Source: Streptomyces sp. CB02261
GTDB lineage: Bacteria; Actinomycetota; Actinomycetes; Streptomycetales; Streptomycetaceae
DNA length: 64,000 nucleotides
Assembly: GCF_001905665.1 (NCBI RefSeq)
Contig: NZ_LIVX01000012.1
Span: 124,001-188,000, forward strand
Reading direction: 5' to 3'
Below, piece by piece: positions 49,926 to 58,930 of the stretch. Below the pieces are notes generated by a model. That model saw only the letters and a program-made list of their open reading frames with translations, did not search any database and was not told the DNA's origin. The first letter of the stretch is position 1. Each line of letters opens with the position of its first letter. The translations under genes were made by a program, and so were the position numbers.

Positions 49926-51092
49926 ATGCGCCCCTTCCGCATCGAGATCCCACAGGCCGACATCGACGACCTGAACGAGCGCCTCGCGCGCACCCGCTGG
50001 CCCGAGGGTGAGATCCCGGACGCCGACTGGTCGCGCGGCGTCCCGGTCGAGTACCTCAAGGAGCTCGCCGAGTACTGGCGCTCCAGCTTCGACTGGCGGG
50101 CCGCCGAGGCCAGGCTGAACCAGTATCCGCAGTTCATCACCGAGATCGATGGCACCGACATCCACTTCCTGCACGTCACCTCGCCGGAGCCGACCGCGAA
50201 GCCGCTGATCATCACCCACGGCTGGCCGGGTTCCGTGGCCGAGTTCCTCGACGTGATCGGCCCGCTCACCGACCCGGCCGCGCACGGCGGCGACCCGGCC
50301 GACGCCTTCCACGTGGTCATCCCCTCGATCCCCGGCTACGCCTTCTCCGGCCCCACCCGCGCGGCCGGCTGGGACACCCGCCGAGTGGCCCGCGCCTGGG
50401 CCGAACTGATGAACCGCCTCGGCTACGACCGCTACTTCGTGCAGGGCGGCGACTGGGGCATGCCGATCTCCCTGGAGCTGGGTCTTGCAGACCCGGAGCA
50501 CGTCGCCGGTGTACACGTGAACATGTTCGTCACCTTCCCGCCGCAGGACCCGGCCGCCTTCGAGGGCCTGGACGCCACCGACCTGGGCCGTCTGGAGTTC
50601 GCCGGGCGCTTCCAGCAGGACGGGATGGGCTGGCAGCGCATCCAGTCGACCCGGCCGCAGACCCTCTCGTACGGGCTCACCGACTCCCCGGTCGGCCAGC
50701 TCGCCTGGATCGTCGAGAAGTTCAAGGAGTGGACCGCCGCGGACAAGGTTCCGGAGGACGCGGTCAGTCGCGAGCACCTGCTCACCAACGTCTCGCTCTA
50801 CTGGTTCACCGGCACCGCCGGTTCCAGCGCCCAGCTCTACTACGAGTCCGCGCACGGTGACGAGGCCTTCGCCCGCACCTGGGGCGGCCCCTGGGAGCTG
50901 ACGGCGCCGGTCGGCGTGGCCGTCTTCCCCGAGGACGCCGCGCTGCCGATCCGCCGCTGGGCGGACCCGCTGCTGCCGACGCTCACGCACTGGACCGAGT
51001 TCGACAAGGGCGGCCACTTCGCCGCCCTCGAGCAGCCCGCGCTGCTCGTCCAGGACGTTCGCGCCTTCGTCCGGCCGCTGCGCCAGGGCTAG
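49926..51092 (+). CDS. Epoxide hydrolase (SgcF type)
   Basis: This 388-residue epoxide hydrolase has the N-terminal EHN domain, HGWPGS at 98-103 for the oxyanion region, the nucleophile D176 in GGDWGMP, and the catalytic H364 in KGGHFAALEQ. The cap-domain tyrosine lies in LYWFTGTAG. SgcF-type enzymes open an epoxide on the enediyne core to a diol in 9-membered clusters, which is a strong pointer to the core type. It is the last gene of the plus-strand unit before a double terminator. Confidence 0.93.
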   Translation: MRPFRIEIPQADIDDLNERLARTRWPEGEIPDADWSRGVPVEYLKELAEYWRSSFDWRAAEARLNQYPQFITEIDGTDIHFLHVTSPEPTAKPLIITHGWPGSVAEFLDVIGPLTDPAAHGGDPADAFHVVIPSIPGYAFSGPTRAAGWDTRRVARAWAELMNRLGYDRYFVQGGDWGMPISLELGLADPEHVAGVHVNMFVTFPPQDPAAFEGLDATDLGRLEFAGRFQQDGMGWQRIQSTRPQTLSYGLTDSPVGQLAWIVEKFKEWTAADKVPEDAVSREHLLTNVSLYWFTGTAGSSAQLYYESAHGDEAFARTWGGPWELTAPVGVAVFPEDAALPIRRWADPLLPTLTHWTEFDKGGHFAALEQPALLVQDVRAFVRPLRQG

Positions 51093-51109
51093 TCCCGCAC
51101 GAAATCACC

Positions 51110-51143
51110 GGGGTGGCCGGCTCCTTCCGGAGCCGGCCACCCC
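51110..51143 (+). terminator. Terminator of the epoxide hydrolase unit
   Basis: Perfect 15-bp stem (GGGGTGGCCGGCTCC, loop TTCC). It is adjacent to a second hairpin at 51186-51220 for the opposite strand. Confidence 0.85.
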
Positions 51144-51185
51144 TTCGTCGTGCCCGCCGACGCGGCCGTACGGCGGGTACGACGA

Positions 51186-51220
51186 AGGGGTGCCCCCGCC
51201 GTGGCGGCGGGGGCACCCCT
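51186..51220 (-). terminator. Terminator of the acyltransferase gene
   Basis: Perfect 15-bp stem (AGGGGTGCCCCCGCC with its complement) and a five-base loop, on the other side of the convergent gap. The two hairpins also share outer arms at 51138-51151 and 51179-51192. Confidence 0.85.
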
Positions 51221-51237
51221 GGGGCTGTACCGGTGGA

Positions 51238-52578
51238 TCAGACGGAGGTCAGGACGCCCTGCTCCGACGAGGACGGGGAGCCGTCCTCAGGGCCCTTCGG
51301 ACCGGATGCGGACACCTCGTCCTTACGGCCCTTCGAGCGGCGGTCGAAGAGGCCGCGCAGCTTCTTGTTCAGCGGCTCCTCGATGACGTAGTGGCTGGCC
51401 AGCGCGGTGACGAGGGTGCCGAGCAGGACCAGGCTCACCATCTCGGCGAAGCCGACGGTGCCGCGCAGCATGCCCGAGTTGACCGCGGACTTGCCGAACA
51501 TGCTGCCGTTGTGGAGCACGACGTGGATGAAGAACACGTGCCACAGGTAGATGCCGTACGAGATGCGGCCGAGGAAGGCCATCGGACGGTTCGCGAGGAC
51601 CAGGTCCATGGTCTTCGAGTGGGCGCCGGGGGCCACCAGAGGGATCACGACGCACATCGAGAAGACGAAGAACAGGGTGTGCAGCACCATCTGCTGGGTG
51701 AGTGCGCCCCAGTCGCCCATGCCGGGCTCGCCGAACGGATGCGGCACGTTGGCGAGGTAGGCGATCAGCGCGACCAGCCAGAAGCCCATCGGCCACTTGG
51801 CGGCCCAGCGGAACAGCGCCGGCTGGCGCGGTGCCACCTCGGCGTAGGAGAGCATCACTGCCAGGGCCATGCCGCCAGCGAAGTAGCCGACGTAGCCGAA
51901 GGGCCAGAAGGACAGGTACCAGACGTCGGCCGTCATGGACGGCAGGAAGCAGTAGGCGGTCCAGGCCATGCCGATGAGGACCAGGGCGACGAGCGGGACG
52001 AACATCCGGCGGGCGCGCTGGGCCGGGGTGGTGCCGCGCACGGCGAACTTGTGGATGACCCAGGCGATGACCGGCAGTGCCAGGTAGAAGAGCATCTCGG
52101 TGGGAACGGTCCAGGTCGGCTCGATGCCGGTGATCCACTCGGCCCGGGTGAAGAAGTGGATCATCAGCAGGGGTCGCAGGAAGAACCAGACGCCGTCGAT
52201 CTTGTCGTAGTCCAGGAGCAGGATCGAGGCGAGCACCAGCGCCCAGAAGGCGGGGACGATGCGCACGAAGCGGCGCCAGTAGAAGGGGGCGACCCGCGGG
52301 GCGGCGCCCTCTGCGGTCACCGTGCGGCGGGCGAAGGGCCGGTAGAGCATCAGGCCGGACAGGACGAAGAAGGGAGGCAGGAAGACGCCCATGCCCTCGG
52401 TGAGATAACCCCACAGGTTGTCGCGCGGGTCTGCGAAGTGGTTGCTCACTCCCGCCGTGTAGGCGACGTGATAGACGAGGACTGCGACCGCGCACAGTCC
52501 GCGCAGACCGTCGAGGACGGGGACTCTGCGCTTCTGGGGGGATTCGGCGGCGCCTGTCCGGACATTGTGAGATGCCAC
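51238..52578 (-). CDS. Integral-membrane acyltransferase (Acyltransferase_3/OafA type)
   Basis: This 446-residue protein has about ten membrane helices with the acyltransferase_3 signature VPVLDGLRGLCAVAVLVYH near the N-terminus (catalytic His). I chose GTG 52578 because GGGAG is nine bases upstream; longer starts have none. Members transfer acyl groups to sugars or secondary metabolites at the membrane. In this cluster it could attach the aromatic acid to the core or to a sugar. The C-terminal tail is Ser-rich and charged. Confidence 0.85.
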   Translation of the reverse strand: MASHNVRTGAAESPQKRRVPVLDGLRGLCAVAVLVYHVAYTAGVSNHFADPRDNLWGYLTEGMGVFLPPFFVLSGLMLYRPFARRTVTAEGAAPRVAPFYWRRFVRIVPAFWALVLASILLLDYDKIDGVWFFLRPLLMIHFFTRAEWITGIEPTWTVPTEMLFYLALPVIAWVIHKFAVRGTTPAQRARRMFVPLVALVLIGMAWTAYCFLPSMTADVWYLSFWPFGYVGYFAGGMALAVMLSYAEVAPRQPALFRWAAKWPMGFWLVALIAYLANVPHPFGEPGMGDWGALTQQMVLHTLFFVFSMCVVIPLVAPGAHSKTMDLVLANRPMAFLGRISYGIYLWHVFFIHVVLHNGSMFGKSAVNSGMLRGTVGFAEMVSLVLLGTLVTALASHYVIEEPLNKKLRGLFDRRSKGRKDEVSASGPKGPEDGSPSSSEQGVLTSV

Positions 52579-52794
52579 GTTTTCGCGCTCCCTTGGAAGT
52601 CGATACATGATGGGCCGCGAGTCATGCTGGCGTCGGCGCCGCACCGCCGCACCTTCAAAAGTGCGGTGTTCTCAGGGCAGGTTTAGACGCGGGAATCACG
52701 CGCGGACGTGGGCCGGCACACCACCCGGGGGTGGCGGACCGGCCCACGTCACAGCGGGACAGAGGCGGTGTCGGTACGGACCTCGCTACGGACC

Positions 52795-52986
52795 TCAGAC
52801 CGTCGAGAAGTAGTCGAACTCCACGGCCTGACCGTCGAGGGCCGTGCGCAGCTCGGCCAGGGCCATGGTGACCGCGGCGCTCACCGCGGGCACCCGGCAG
52901 TCGGCCGACAGCTCCTTCAGAGCCGTGTAGGCGCCGAGCAGCTGGGCCTCCTGCTCAGGGCTGAGAAACGAGTGCGCGTTCGTCAC
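52795..52986 (-). CDS. Small helical protein, 63 aa (possibly DUF6052)
   Basis: This protein has two helices with LLGAYTALKELSADC and a C-terminal LAELRTALDGQAVEF block. It starts at ATG 52986 and overlaps the 3' end of the upstream ligase gene by 32 bases, so it should be translated with it. I recall a similar Streptomyces family called DUF6052, not checked. It may be an accessory to the ligase. Confidence 0.6.
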   Translation of the reverse strand: MTNAHSFLSPEQEAQLLGAYTALKELSADCRVPAVSAAVTMALAELRTALDGQAVEFDYFSTV

Positions 52987-54265
52987 GGAGCCTCGCCGCC
53001 TTCCATTCCTGCCGGGGCAGAGAGCCCTCGGGGGCCAGCTCCACCTCGGGCCGTATCCCGATCTCCCGCTTGAACTCCTCGGCGATGCGCCGGGTCAGGG
53101 TGGTCACGTCGCCGCCCGGCACGTGCCGCGGCTCCACCCGGACGAAGACCGTGTCCAGGCCGCGCACCGAGCTGATCGACGTCGAGAACTCGCTGACCTC
53201 GTCAAAGCCGCGGACCACGTCCTCGATCATCACCGGGGTGACCGACACCCCACGGATCTTGCGCATGTCGTCGACCCGCCGGATGATCCCGCCGTCGTAG
53301 AAGTCCCACGTCCTGCCGCAGCCGCAGGCGGCGGCGGGCTGCTTTACGACCACGTCCTCGGTCCAGTGCCGGAACAGCTGCATGCCCTCGCGGGACAGTC
53401 CGGTGGTGACCCGCACCCCCTCCTCACCGTAGCCGACCGGCAGCTTGGTCTCGGGGTGCAGCACTTCCTCGATCGTCGAGGGCTCGATGATGTGGCAGGC
53501 GCCTCGGCGCGACGGGCACTCGAACATGAAGACGCCGCCGAACTCGGTGGTGCCCGCGGCGTTGAAGACGCGCGCCCCGAAGGCCTCCTCGATTGTGCGC
53601 GTGGTGAATTTCGACCGGGGCTCGGCGCCCGCCAGGATGATCTCGACGTTCGCCTCCTTCGCCAGGTCGATGCCCATCTCACGGGCAGTCTCGATCAGGC
53701 GCATCGCATAGCTCGGGGTGAGCCCGACGACCTCGATGCCGTAGTCCACGAGGAGCTTGATCCGCGTCCGCGAGTCCAGGCCGCCGGCCGGGACGACCGT
53801 GCAGCCCATCCGCTCAAGGCCGTAGTGCATCCCCCAGAAGCCCATGAAGAGGCCGTAACCGAAGGCGACCATGCCCTTGTGGTGCGGGCGCACGCCCATC
53901 GCGTACAGCGCCGTGCAGAACGTGTCCGTCGACCATGTCCAGTCGCCAGCCGTGTCGATGGTGCGTACCGGCGGATTGCCGCTGGTACCGCTGGTCTGGT
54001 GGTGACGGATGCCACGGGCCGGGTCAATGGAGGGCCAGGTGCCGTACGGCGGCGCCTGCTGCTCGGCGGCGAGCAGGTCCGCCTTGTGCAGCAGCGGCAC
54101 GCGCCGGGCGTAGTCCTCCATCGAGGTAATGTCGCCGGGCAGTCGGTCACGCCAGAAGGGCGAGCGGGCGCGGGCGTTGTGGAGCGCCCGTTGCAGCCTG
54201 CGCCACTGCCATTCCTCGAGTTCGTGGCGTGGCATGGTTTCCGCCTTGGGGTTCCAGTACTCCAC
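52955..54265 (-). CDS. PaaK-type AMP-forming acid ligase, copy 1
   Basis: This 436-residue protein belongs to the phenylacetate-CoA ligase family of adenylate-forming enzymes. HHQTSGTSGNPPV is the P-loop-like motif (about 87-99), and FNAAGTTEFGG and CGCGRTWDFYDGGIIRRVDD follow. I chose GTG 54265 with GGAGG upstream, as the longer start adds a low-quality tail. It should activate an aromatic acid as AMP or CoA ester. In the benzoxazolinate pathway an ATP-dependent ligase-like enzyme cyclises 3-enolpyruvoyl-anthranilate, a possible role for one of the two ligases here. Confidence 0.8.
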   Translation of the reverse strand: MEYWNPKAETMPRHELEEWQWRRLQRALHNARARSPFWRDRLPGDITSMEDYARRVPLLHKADLLAAEQQAPPYGTWPSIDPARGIRHHQTSGTSGNPPVRTIDTAGDWTWSTDTFCTALYAMGVRPHHKGMVAFGYGLFMGFWGMHYGLERMGCTVVPAGGLDSRTRIKLLVDYGIEVVGLTPSYAMRLIETAREMGIDLAKEANVEIILAGAEPRSKFTTRTIEEAFGARVFNAAGTTEFGGVFMFECPSRRGACHIIEPSTIEEVLHPETKLPVGYGEEGVRVTTGLSREGMQLFRHWTEDVVVKQPAAACGCGRTWDFYDGGIIRRVDDMRKIRGVSVTPVMIEDVVRGFDEVSEFSTSISSVRGLDTVFVRVEPRHVPGGDVTTLTRRIAEEFKREIGIRPEVELAPEGSLPRQEWKAARLRDERALVSQP

Positions 54266-54356
54266 TTCGCCTCCGTCGCCGGTATGGTCCCCTCGGATCC
54301 TCGTCGGCGCGCGCACACCGCCGCATCTCCTGGTGTGCTCACCAGGGGCGGTCAGG

Positions 54357-55355
54357 TCAGTCGGCGGTGATCACCACCTTGCCGATGTGGGCGGCGGCCT
54401 CGAGGTACCGGAACGCGGCCCCGGCCTCCGAGAACGGGAACTCCCGGTCGATCACCGGCCGGATGCGCCGCTGTTCCAGGGCGCGGTTCATGGCCCGGAA
54501 CATGTCCGCGCTGCCGACCTGGACGCCCTGCACGCACAGCACCTTGCGCAGCAGCGGCACCGGGCTGATCCCGGCTCCGCCGCTGAGCACGCCGATGACG
54601 CTGATCCGGCCGCCGACCCTGGCCGCCGTGATCGACTGGCGCATGGTGCCCGCCCCGCCGACCTCGACGACATGGTCGACGCCGCCGCCGCTCAACTCGG
54701 CCGCGCGTAGGCCCCATTCGGGCTCCCTGGCATAGTCGATCACCTCGGCCGCCCCCAGCTCGCGCAGCCGCTCCAGCTTGGCCGGGCTGCCGGAGGTCGA
54801 GATCACCCGCGCGCCGCCCGCCGCGGCGAACTGCAGTGCGAACACCGACACGCCGCCGCTGCCCAGGGTGAGCACCGTCTGGCCGGGGTGCAGCCCGCCG
54901 ACCTCCACGACCGCCTGCCACGCGGTGAGCGCGGCGCACGGCAGGGTGGCGGCCTCGGCGAAGCCGAGATGGGCAGGGACAGCGACGACCGCCTCCTCGT
55001 CGAAGACCACGTACTCGGCGAGAACCCCGTCGACGGACCCGCCGAGGGCCCGGTCGACCCGGGGACGTCCCGAGCGCCAGCCGGGCAGGAACAGCCCGGC
55101 GACCGCGTCCCCGGGCCGCCAGGCGGTGACCTCCGAGCCGGCCTCGACGACCTCACCCGCTCCGTCCGACAGCGGTACGAGGCCGGGCACGATGTCACGG
55201 CTGTAGCGTCCGTGCGCGATCAGCAGGTCACGGTGGTTGAGGGACCAGGACCGCATCCGGACCAGCACCTCGCGCGGGCCGGGGCTGGGGATCTCGCACT
55301 TCTCCTCGCGCAGCGAGGCCGGGCCGTCGAAGCCGGTGAGCCGGTAGCGCCTCAC
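54357..55355 (-). CDS. Medium-chain alcohol dehydrogenase/quinone-oxidoreductase family
   Basis: This 332-residue MDR enzyme has LSDGAGEVVEAG near residues 64-75, the nucleotide motif LTLGSGGVSVFALQFA (about 162-177) and a C-terminal HIGKVVITAD strand. Zinc ligands of classical alcohol dehydrogenases are largely absent, so it is more like the zinc-independent NADPH quinone/enoyl reductases. It starts at GTG 55355, overlapping the amidotransferase stop, so it is co-translated with the chorismate-using genes. Confidence 0.85.
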   Translation of the reverse strand: MRRYRLTGFDGPASLREEKCEIPSPGPREVLVRMRSWSLNHRDLLIAHGRYSRDIVPGLVPLSDGAGEVVEAGSEVTAWRPGDAVAGLFLPGWRSGRPRVDRALGGSVDGVLAEYVVFDEEAVVAVPAHLGFAEAATLPCAALTAWQAVVEVGGLHPGQTVLTLGSGGVSVFALQFAAAGGARVISTSGSPAKLERLRELGAAEVIDYAREPEWGLRAAELSGGGVDHVVEVGGAGTMRQSITAARVGGRISVIGVLSGGAGISPVPLLRKVLCVQGVQVGSADMFRAMNRALEQRRIRPVIDREFPFSEAGAAFRYLEAAAHIGKVVITAD

Positions 55356-56008
55356 GCGGCGACGCCACGGTCCTGCCAGGACGGGAACGCCGCGGTCGCG
55401 CGCACAAAGTTGTGGATCATGCGCATGCCGCCCTCCGTCCGGATGGACTCCGGGTGGAACTGCACCGACTCCACCGGCAGCGTCCGGTGCCGGAGCCCCA
55501 TGATGTAGCCGTCGTCGATGGAGGTCGCACTCACCTCGAGGACCGGCGGAAGGGTGTCCTCGACCACCACGAGCGAGTGGTAGCGGGTGGCCTGGAAACC
55601 CTCGGGCATGCCCTCGAAGAGGCCGCGGCCGTCGTGCCTGACCCGACTGGTCTTGCCGTGCATCAGGTGCTCCGCCGGGACCACGGATGCCCCGTATGCC
55701 CGCCCTATCGCCTGGTGACCGAGGCAGACGCCTAGAATGGGCAGCCGGCCCGCGAAGGCGCGCACCAGCTCCACGTGCCCGCTCATGTCCGGGTGGCCCG
55801 GGCCCGGGCCGAGCAGCAGCGCGTCCGGCCGCAGCTCCGCCACCTGCTGCTCGCTCATGGTGTGGGACCGCACCATGACCGGCTCGGCCCCAGCGGACAT
55901 CAGGTACTGCCGCAGGATGTCGACGAAGCTGTCGAAGGCGTCCACGACGAGGACCCGGGGCCCGGGGCCCGGCCGCCCGACGCCGCTGTTCAGGGCGGTC
56001 ACACTCAC
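55352..56008 (-). CDS. Anthranilate/ADIC synthase glutamine amidotransferase subunit
   Basis: This 218-residue class I glutamine amidotransferase has the nucleophile C95 in LGVCLGHQAIG and the His-Glu pair H185 and E187 in QFHPESI. It supplies ammonia from glutamine to the chorismate-using partner encoded at 56005-57480. The start GTG 56008 overlaps the partner stop. The enzyme pair matches SgcD1/SgcD of the C-1027 cluster in arrangement. Confidence 0.93.
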   Translation of the reverse strand: MSVTALNSGVGRPGPGPRVLVVDAFDSFVDILRQYLMSAGAEPVMVRSHTMSEQQVAELRPDALLLGPGPGHPDMSGHVELVRAFAGRLPILGVCLGHQAIGRAYGASVVPAEHLMHGKTSRVRHDGRGLFEGMPEGFQATRYHSLVVVEDTLPPVLEVSATSIDDGYIMGLRHRTLPVESVQFHPESIRTEGGMRMIHNFVRATAAFPSWQDRGVAA

Positions 56009-57480
56009 AGCAGTCCCTTTCCGGTCACCGCCCAGTAGGCGGCGCTCATCTTCGCTAGCGTCTCGGTCCATTCACGCTCCGGAACGGAGTCGGCGACCAC
56101 CCCGGCCGAAGCCCGCGTACGGTACATGCCGTCCTCGTGGAACAAGGTGCGGATGCACAGGGCGAGGTTGGTGTAGCCGCCGATGTCGATCACGCCGATC
56201 GCGCCCGCGTACAGACCTCGGCGGCTGCGCTCGATCTGCTCGATGATCTCCATGGCTCGGATCTTCGGCGTCCCGGTCATCGTGCCCGCGGGGAACAGCG
56301 CGGCGATGATGTCGTAGGTGTCGCGGCCCGGCTCGGCCTCGCCCACCACCGTCGAGACCAGGTGCAGCACGTGCGAGTAGCGCTCGACGATCAGCTCGTC
56401 GGGCACCTCCAGGGTGTCCGCGCGGCAGATCCGGCCGATGTCGTTGCGGCACAGGTCCACCAGCATGATGTGCTCGGCGATCTCCTTCTCGTCGGCCAGC
56501 AGCCGGGCGCCCGCCGCCTCGTCGTCGCCGTCGCGCGGGACGGTGCCGGCGATCGGACGCATGGTGACGGTGCCGTCCTCGACCCGGACGAACAGTTCCG
56601 GGCTCGCGCCGAGCACGGTCTGCCCCCGGACGTGCGCCAGATACATGTACGGCGAGGCGTTGTGGGTGCGCATCCGCTGGTAGACGTCGATCGGATCGAC
56701 GGCGCTGCGGATGGTCAGCTCATGGCCGAGCTGCACCTGGTAGATGTCGCCGACGGCGATGTGCTTCAGGGCCCGTTCGACGTCGCGGCGGTACGCGTCG
56801 GGGTCGGTGTCGTCCGAGGCGGACGAGGCCGGCACGGGGCCCGCGGGGGGCACCGGATGGTCAGCCTCGGCCCGCGCGAGCAGCGCCGTCACCTCGGCCG
56901 GGTCGAACGCCCGCCAGTGGTCGGACTCGTGCAGGAGAAGCTCCCCCTCGCCGCTGTCGAGGTCGGTGACCACACAGCCCTGGTGCAGTACCAGGTGGAC
57001 GTCGGGCAGCGGGGGACGCTCGTCGATGACGTACGGCAGGTCCTCGATGTAGCGGACCGTGTCATAGCCGAAGTAGCCGAGGAAGCCGAAGCGGAACCGG
57101 CTCGGCGAGCCCTCCGCGTCGAACAGCGCGTGCAGCTCCCGCAGGACCTGCCACAGGTCGCGCCGGGCGCGCAGCCGCAGGCCGTCGGCCGTCTCGTCGA
57201 GCAGCGGGGCGATCCGCCGCAGCAGCGCCTCGCACAGGGACGGTTCGCCGTCGACGCTGATCGCGCTGTCCGTGACGGACAGCGAGAGCAGCTCGCCGAA
57301 GCCGACGAATTGGTATTTGCGGTCGCGGTCCGGTCCCGCGGCGGACTCGAGCAGATACACCTGCTCCTTGCCGAAGCGGTGGGCGAGCGCCTGGTGCACC
57401 GGGAGCGTCGGGTACGGCGGCAGGGCCTCGCGGCGGGTGGTCACCCGGATCGCGGCGGGCTCCGGCCTGGGGTCGGGCAT
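56005..57480 (-). CDS. Chorismate-using synthase subunit I (anthranilate/ADIC synthase, SgcD type)
   Basis: This 491-residue TrpE-family protein has the chorismate-binding core: MRPIAGTVPRDGDDE, EKEIAEHIMLVDLCRNDIGR and GTMTGTPKIRAMEIIEQ, then an RASAGVVADS end. The enzyme adds ammonia to chorismate. It could eliminate pyruvate (anthranilate) or stop at 2-amino-2-deoxyisochorismate (ADIC), as SgcD does. The SgcG-like flavoprotein three genes upstream in the same operon favours ADIC, because SgcG oxidises ADIC to 3-enolpyruvoyl-anthranilate. Start ATG 57480 has GGAGAGG upstream. Confidence 0.92.
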   Translation of the reverse strand: MPDPRPEPAAIRVTTRREALPPYPTLPVHQALAHRFGKEQVYLLESAAGPDRDRKYQFVGFGELLSLSVTDSAISVDGEPSLCEALLRRIAPLLDETADGLRLRARRDLWQVLRELHALFDAEGSPSRFRFGFLGYFGYDTVRYIEDLPYVIDERPPLPDVHLVLHQGCVVTDLDSGEGELLLHESDHWRAFDPAEVTALLARAEADHPVPPAGPVPASSASDDTDPDAYRRDVERALKHIAVGDIYQVQLGHELTIRSAVDPIDVYQRMRTHNASPYMYLAHVRGQTVLGASPELFVRVEDGTVTMRPIAGTVPRDGDDEAAGARLLADEKEIAEHIMLVDLCRNDIGRICRADTLEVPDELIVERYSHVLHLVSTVVGEAEPGRDTYDIIAALFPAGTMTGTPKIRAMEIIEQIERSRRGLYAGAIGVIDIGGYTNLALCIRTLFHEDGMYRTRASAGVVADSVPEREWTETLAKMSAAYWAVTGKGLL

Positions 57481-57496
57481 GGCGGGTCCTCTCCGC

Positions 57497-58930
57497 TCAG
57501 GTGGTGATCGCGTACCGGTGTGCGACCTGACGGGCCACCAGCACCGATGTGTCCAGGGGGCCTCGGTCGTCCAGCACGCGCGCCGCCTTCCAGCTGACGA
57601 AGGAGCCGGTGTGGGTCACCGGGTCCAACTCGTCCTCCACGACGACCGTCGCGTCGAGGCCGGTCAGCGCGCGCAGCCGGGCGGCGACGCCGGCGGTGGT
57701 GCCGTCCCGGTCGGGGTGGCCCGGCAGCAGGTCGAGCCGTACGGTGACGCGGTCGCCGCCCGCCTCGTCGCGGTCGATGACGACCTGGTAGCCGAGGCAG
57801 CCGGAGACCGTGTCCAGGACCGCGGTCTCGAGCTCGGCGGGCTGGAGCACGGCGTGGCCGAGCCGGATGCGGTCGGCGGCCCGGCCGACCACCTCGACGA
57901 CGTCGCCGGGCAGCGGGGCGCCGGGCGGCGCCCCGGAGATCCGGACCAGGTCGCCGGTGCGGTAGCGGATCAGCGGCTTGATGCCGTCGACCAGCATGGT
58001 CAGGACGAGTTCGCCCTCGCCCCGGGTGCCGAGGAACTCCCCGGTGTCCGGGTCGACCAGCTCGAAGAGGTAGTTGGGCTGCGACAGGTGGAGCTGTCCG
58101 GTGTCGGCGCCGGTCGCGATGCACAGCGACTCCTGGGAGCCGTACAGCGTTGGCCGGACCTGGGCGTGCGGCCACACCGTGGCGACGTTGGCGGCGAACT
58201 CGGGGGTGCAGATCTCGCCGAGCACGAGGAACAGCTTCACCGGCAGCCGTGCCAGGTCGTAGCCGTAGTGCAGGGCGGCCTTGGCGAGGCTCAGACAGAG
58301 CGCGGGGGCGCAGACGATCACCTCGACGCCGAGGTCCTCGATCAGGCGCAGCGCCTTCTGGAAGCCGACGCGCGGGGACTCCGGCCAGATCTTGACGTGG
58401 CAGGCGCCCAGCGCGGCGGTCACCGAGGTGAACACGTCGCCGAAGGCGTACAGCTCCGAGGGTCCCATCAGCCCGACGACGGGCATCCGGTCGCCGAAGT
58501 GCGCGCGCAGTACGCGCCGCCAGGATTCCTCCACGGCCGTGTTGCTGGTCGCGATGTCCCGGGCGCCGCGCGGGCAGGGCGTGGACGGCCCGGTGGTGCC
58601 GGTCGTCTCGTAGAAGACGGCGGCGTCGGCCGGACTGCCGGAGAGCACGTCGTACATCTCGCGGCGCAGGTCGTCCTTGGTGGTGAAGGGGAGTTCGGCG
58701 AGGGTTGCCGGGGTGACCCGGGTGAGGTCCACGCCGGCGAGGTGGCGGCGGTAGAACGGCGAGCGATCGGTGACGTGCCGCAGGACGGCGGTCAGCCGCT
58801 CGGTCCGCCAGCGCTCCATGACCTCGTCGGTCAGGGTGCCGTCGTGGAAGGCGCGCAGCACCGGCTCGTACGACTCCCAGAAGGCGGGCAGGCCCGGGTC
58901 ACCGGCGGAGAGCGGGGCGGTGGTGCTCAT
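57497..58930 (-). CDS. PaaK-type AMP-forming acid ligase, copy 2
   Basis: This 477-residue protein is a second phenylacetate-CoA-ligase-like adenylate-forming enzyme: FYETTGTTGPSTPCPRG (about 106-122), YGSQESLCIATG and IRYRTGDLVRISG. It starts at ATG 58930, overlapping the flavoprotein stop, and lies directly before the synthase subunit gene. It differs widely from copy 1, so they likely act on different acids or different steps (ring closure versus activation). Confidence 0.85.
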   Translation of the reverse strand: MSTTAPLSAGDPGLPAFWESYEPVLRAFHDGTLTDEVMERWRTERLTAVLRHVTDRSPFYRRHLAGVDLTRVTPATLAELPFTTKDDLRREMYDVLSGSPADAAVFYETTGTTGPSTPCPRGARDIATSNTAVEESWRRVLRAHFGDRMPVVGLMGPSELYAFGDVFTSVTAALGACHVKIWPESPRVGFQKALRLIEDLGVEVIVCAPALCLSLAKAALHYGYDLARLPVKLFLVLGEICTPEFAANVATVWPHAQVRPTLYGSQESLCIATGADTGQLHLSQPNYLFELVDPDTGEFLGTRGEGELVLTMLVDGIKPLIRYRTGDLVRISGAPPGAPLPGDVVEVVGRAADRIRLGHAVLQPAELETAVLDTVSGCLGYQVVIDRDEAGGDRVTVRLDLLPGHPDRDGTTAGVAARLRALTGLDATVVVEDELDPVTHTGSFVSWKAARVLDDRGPLDTSVLVARQVAHRYAITT

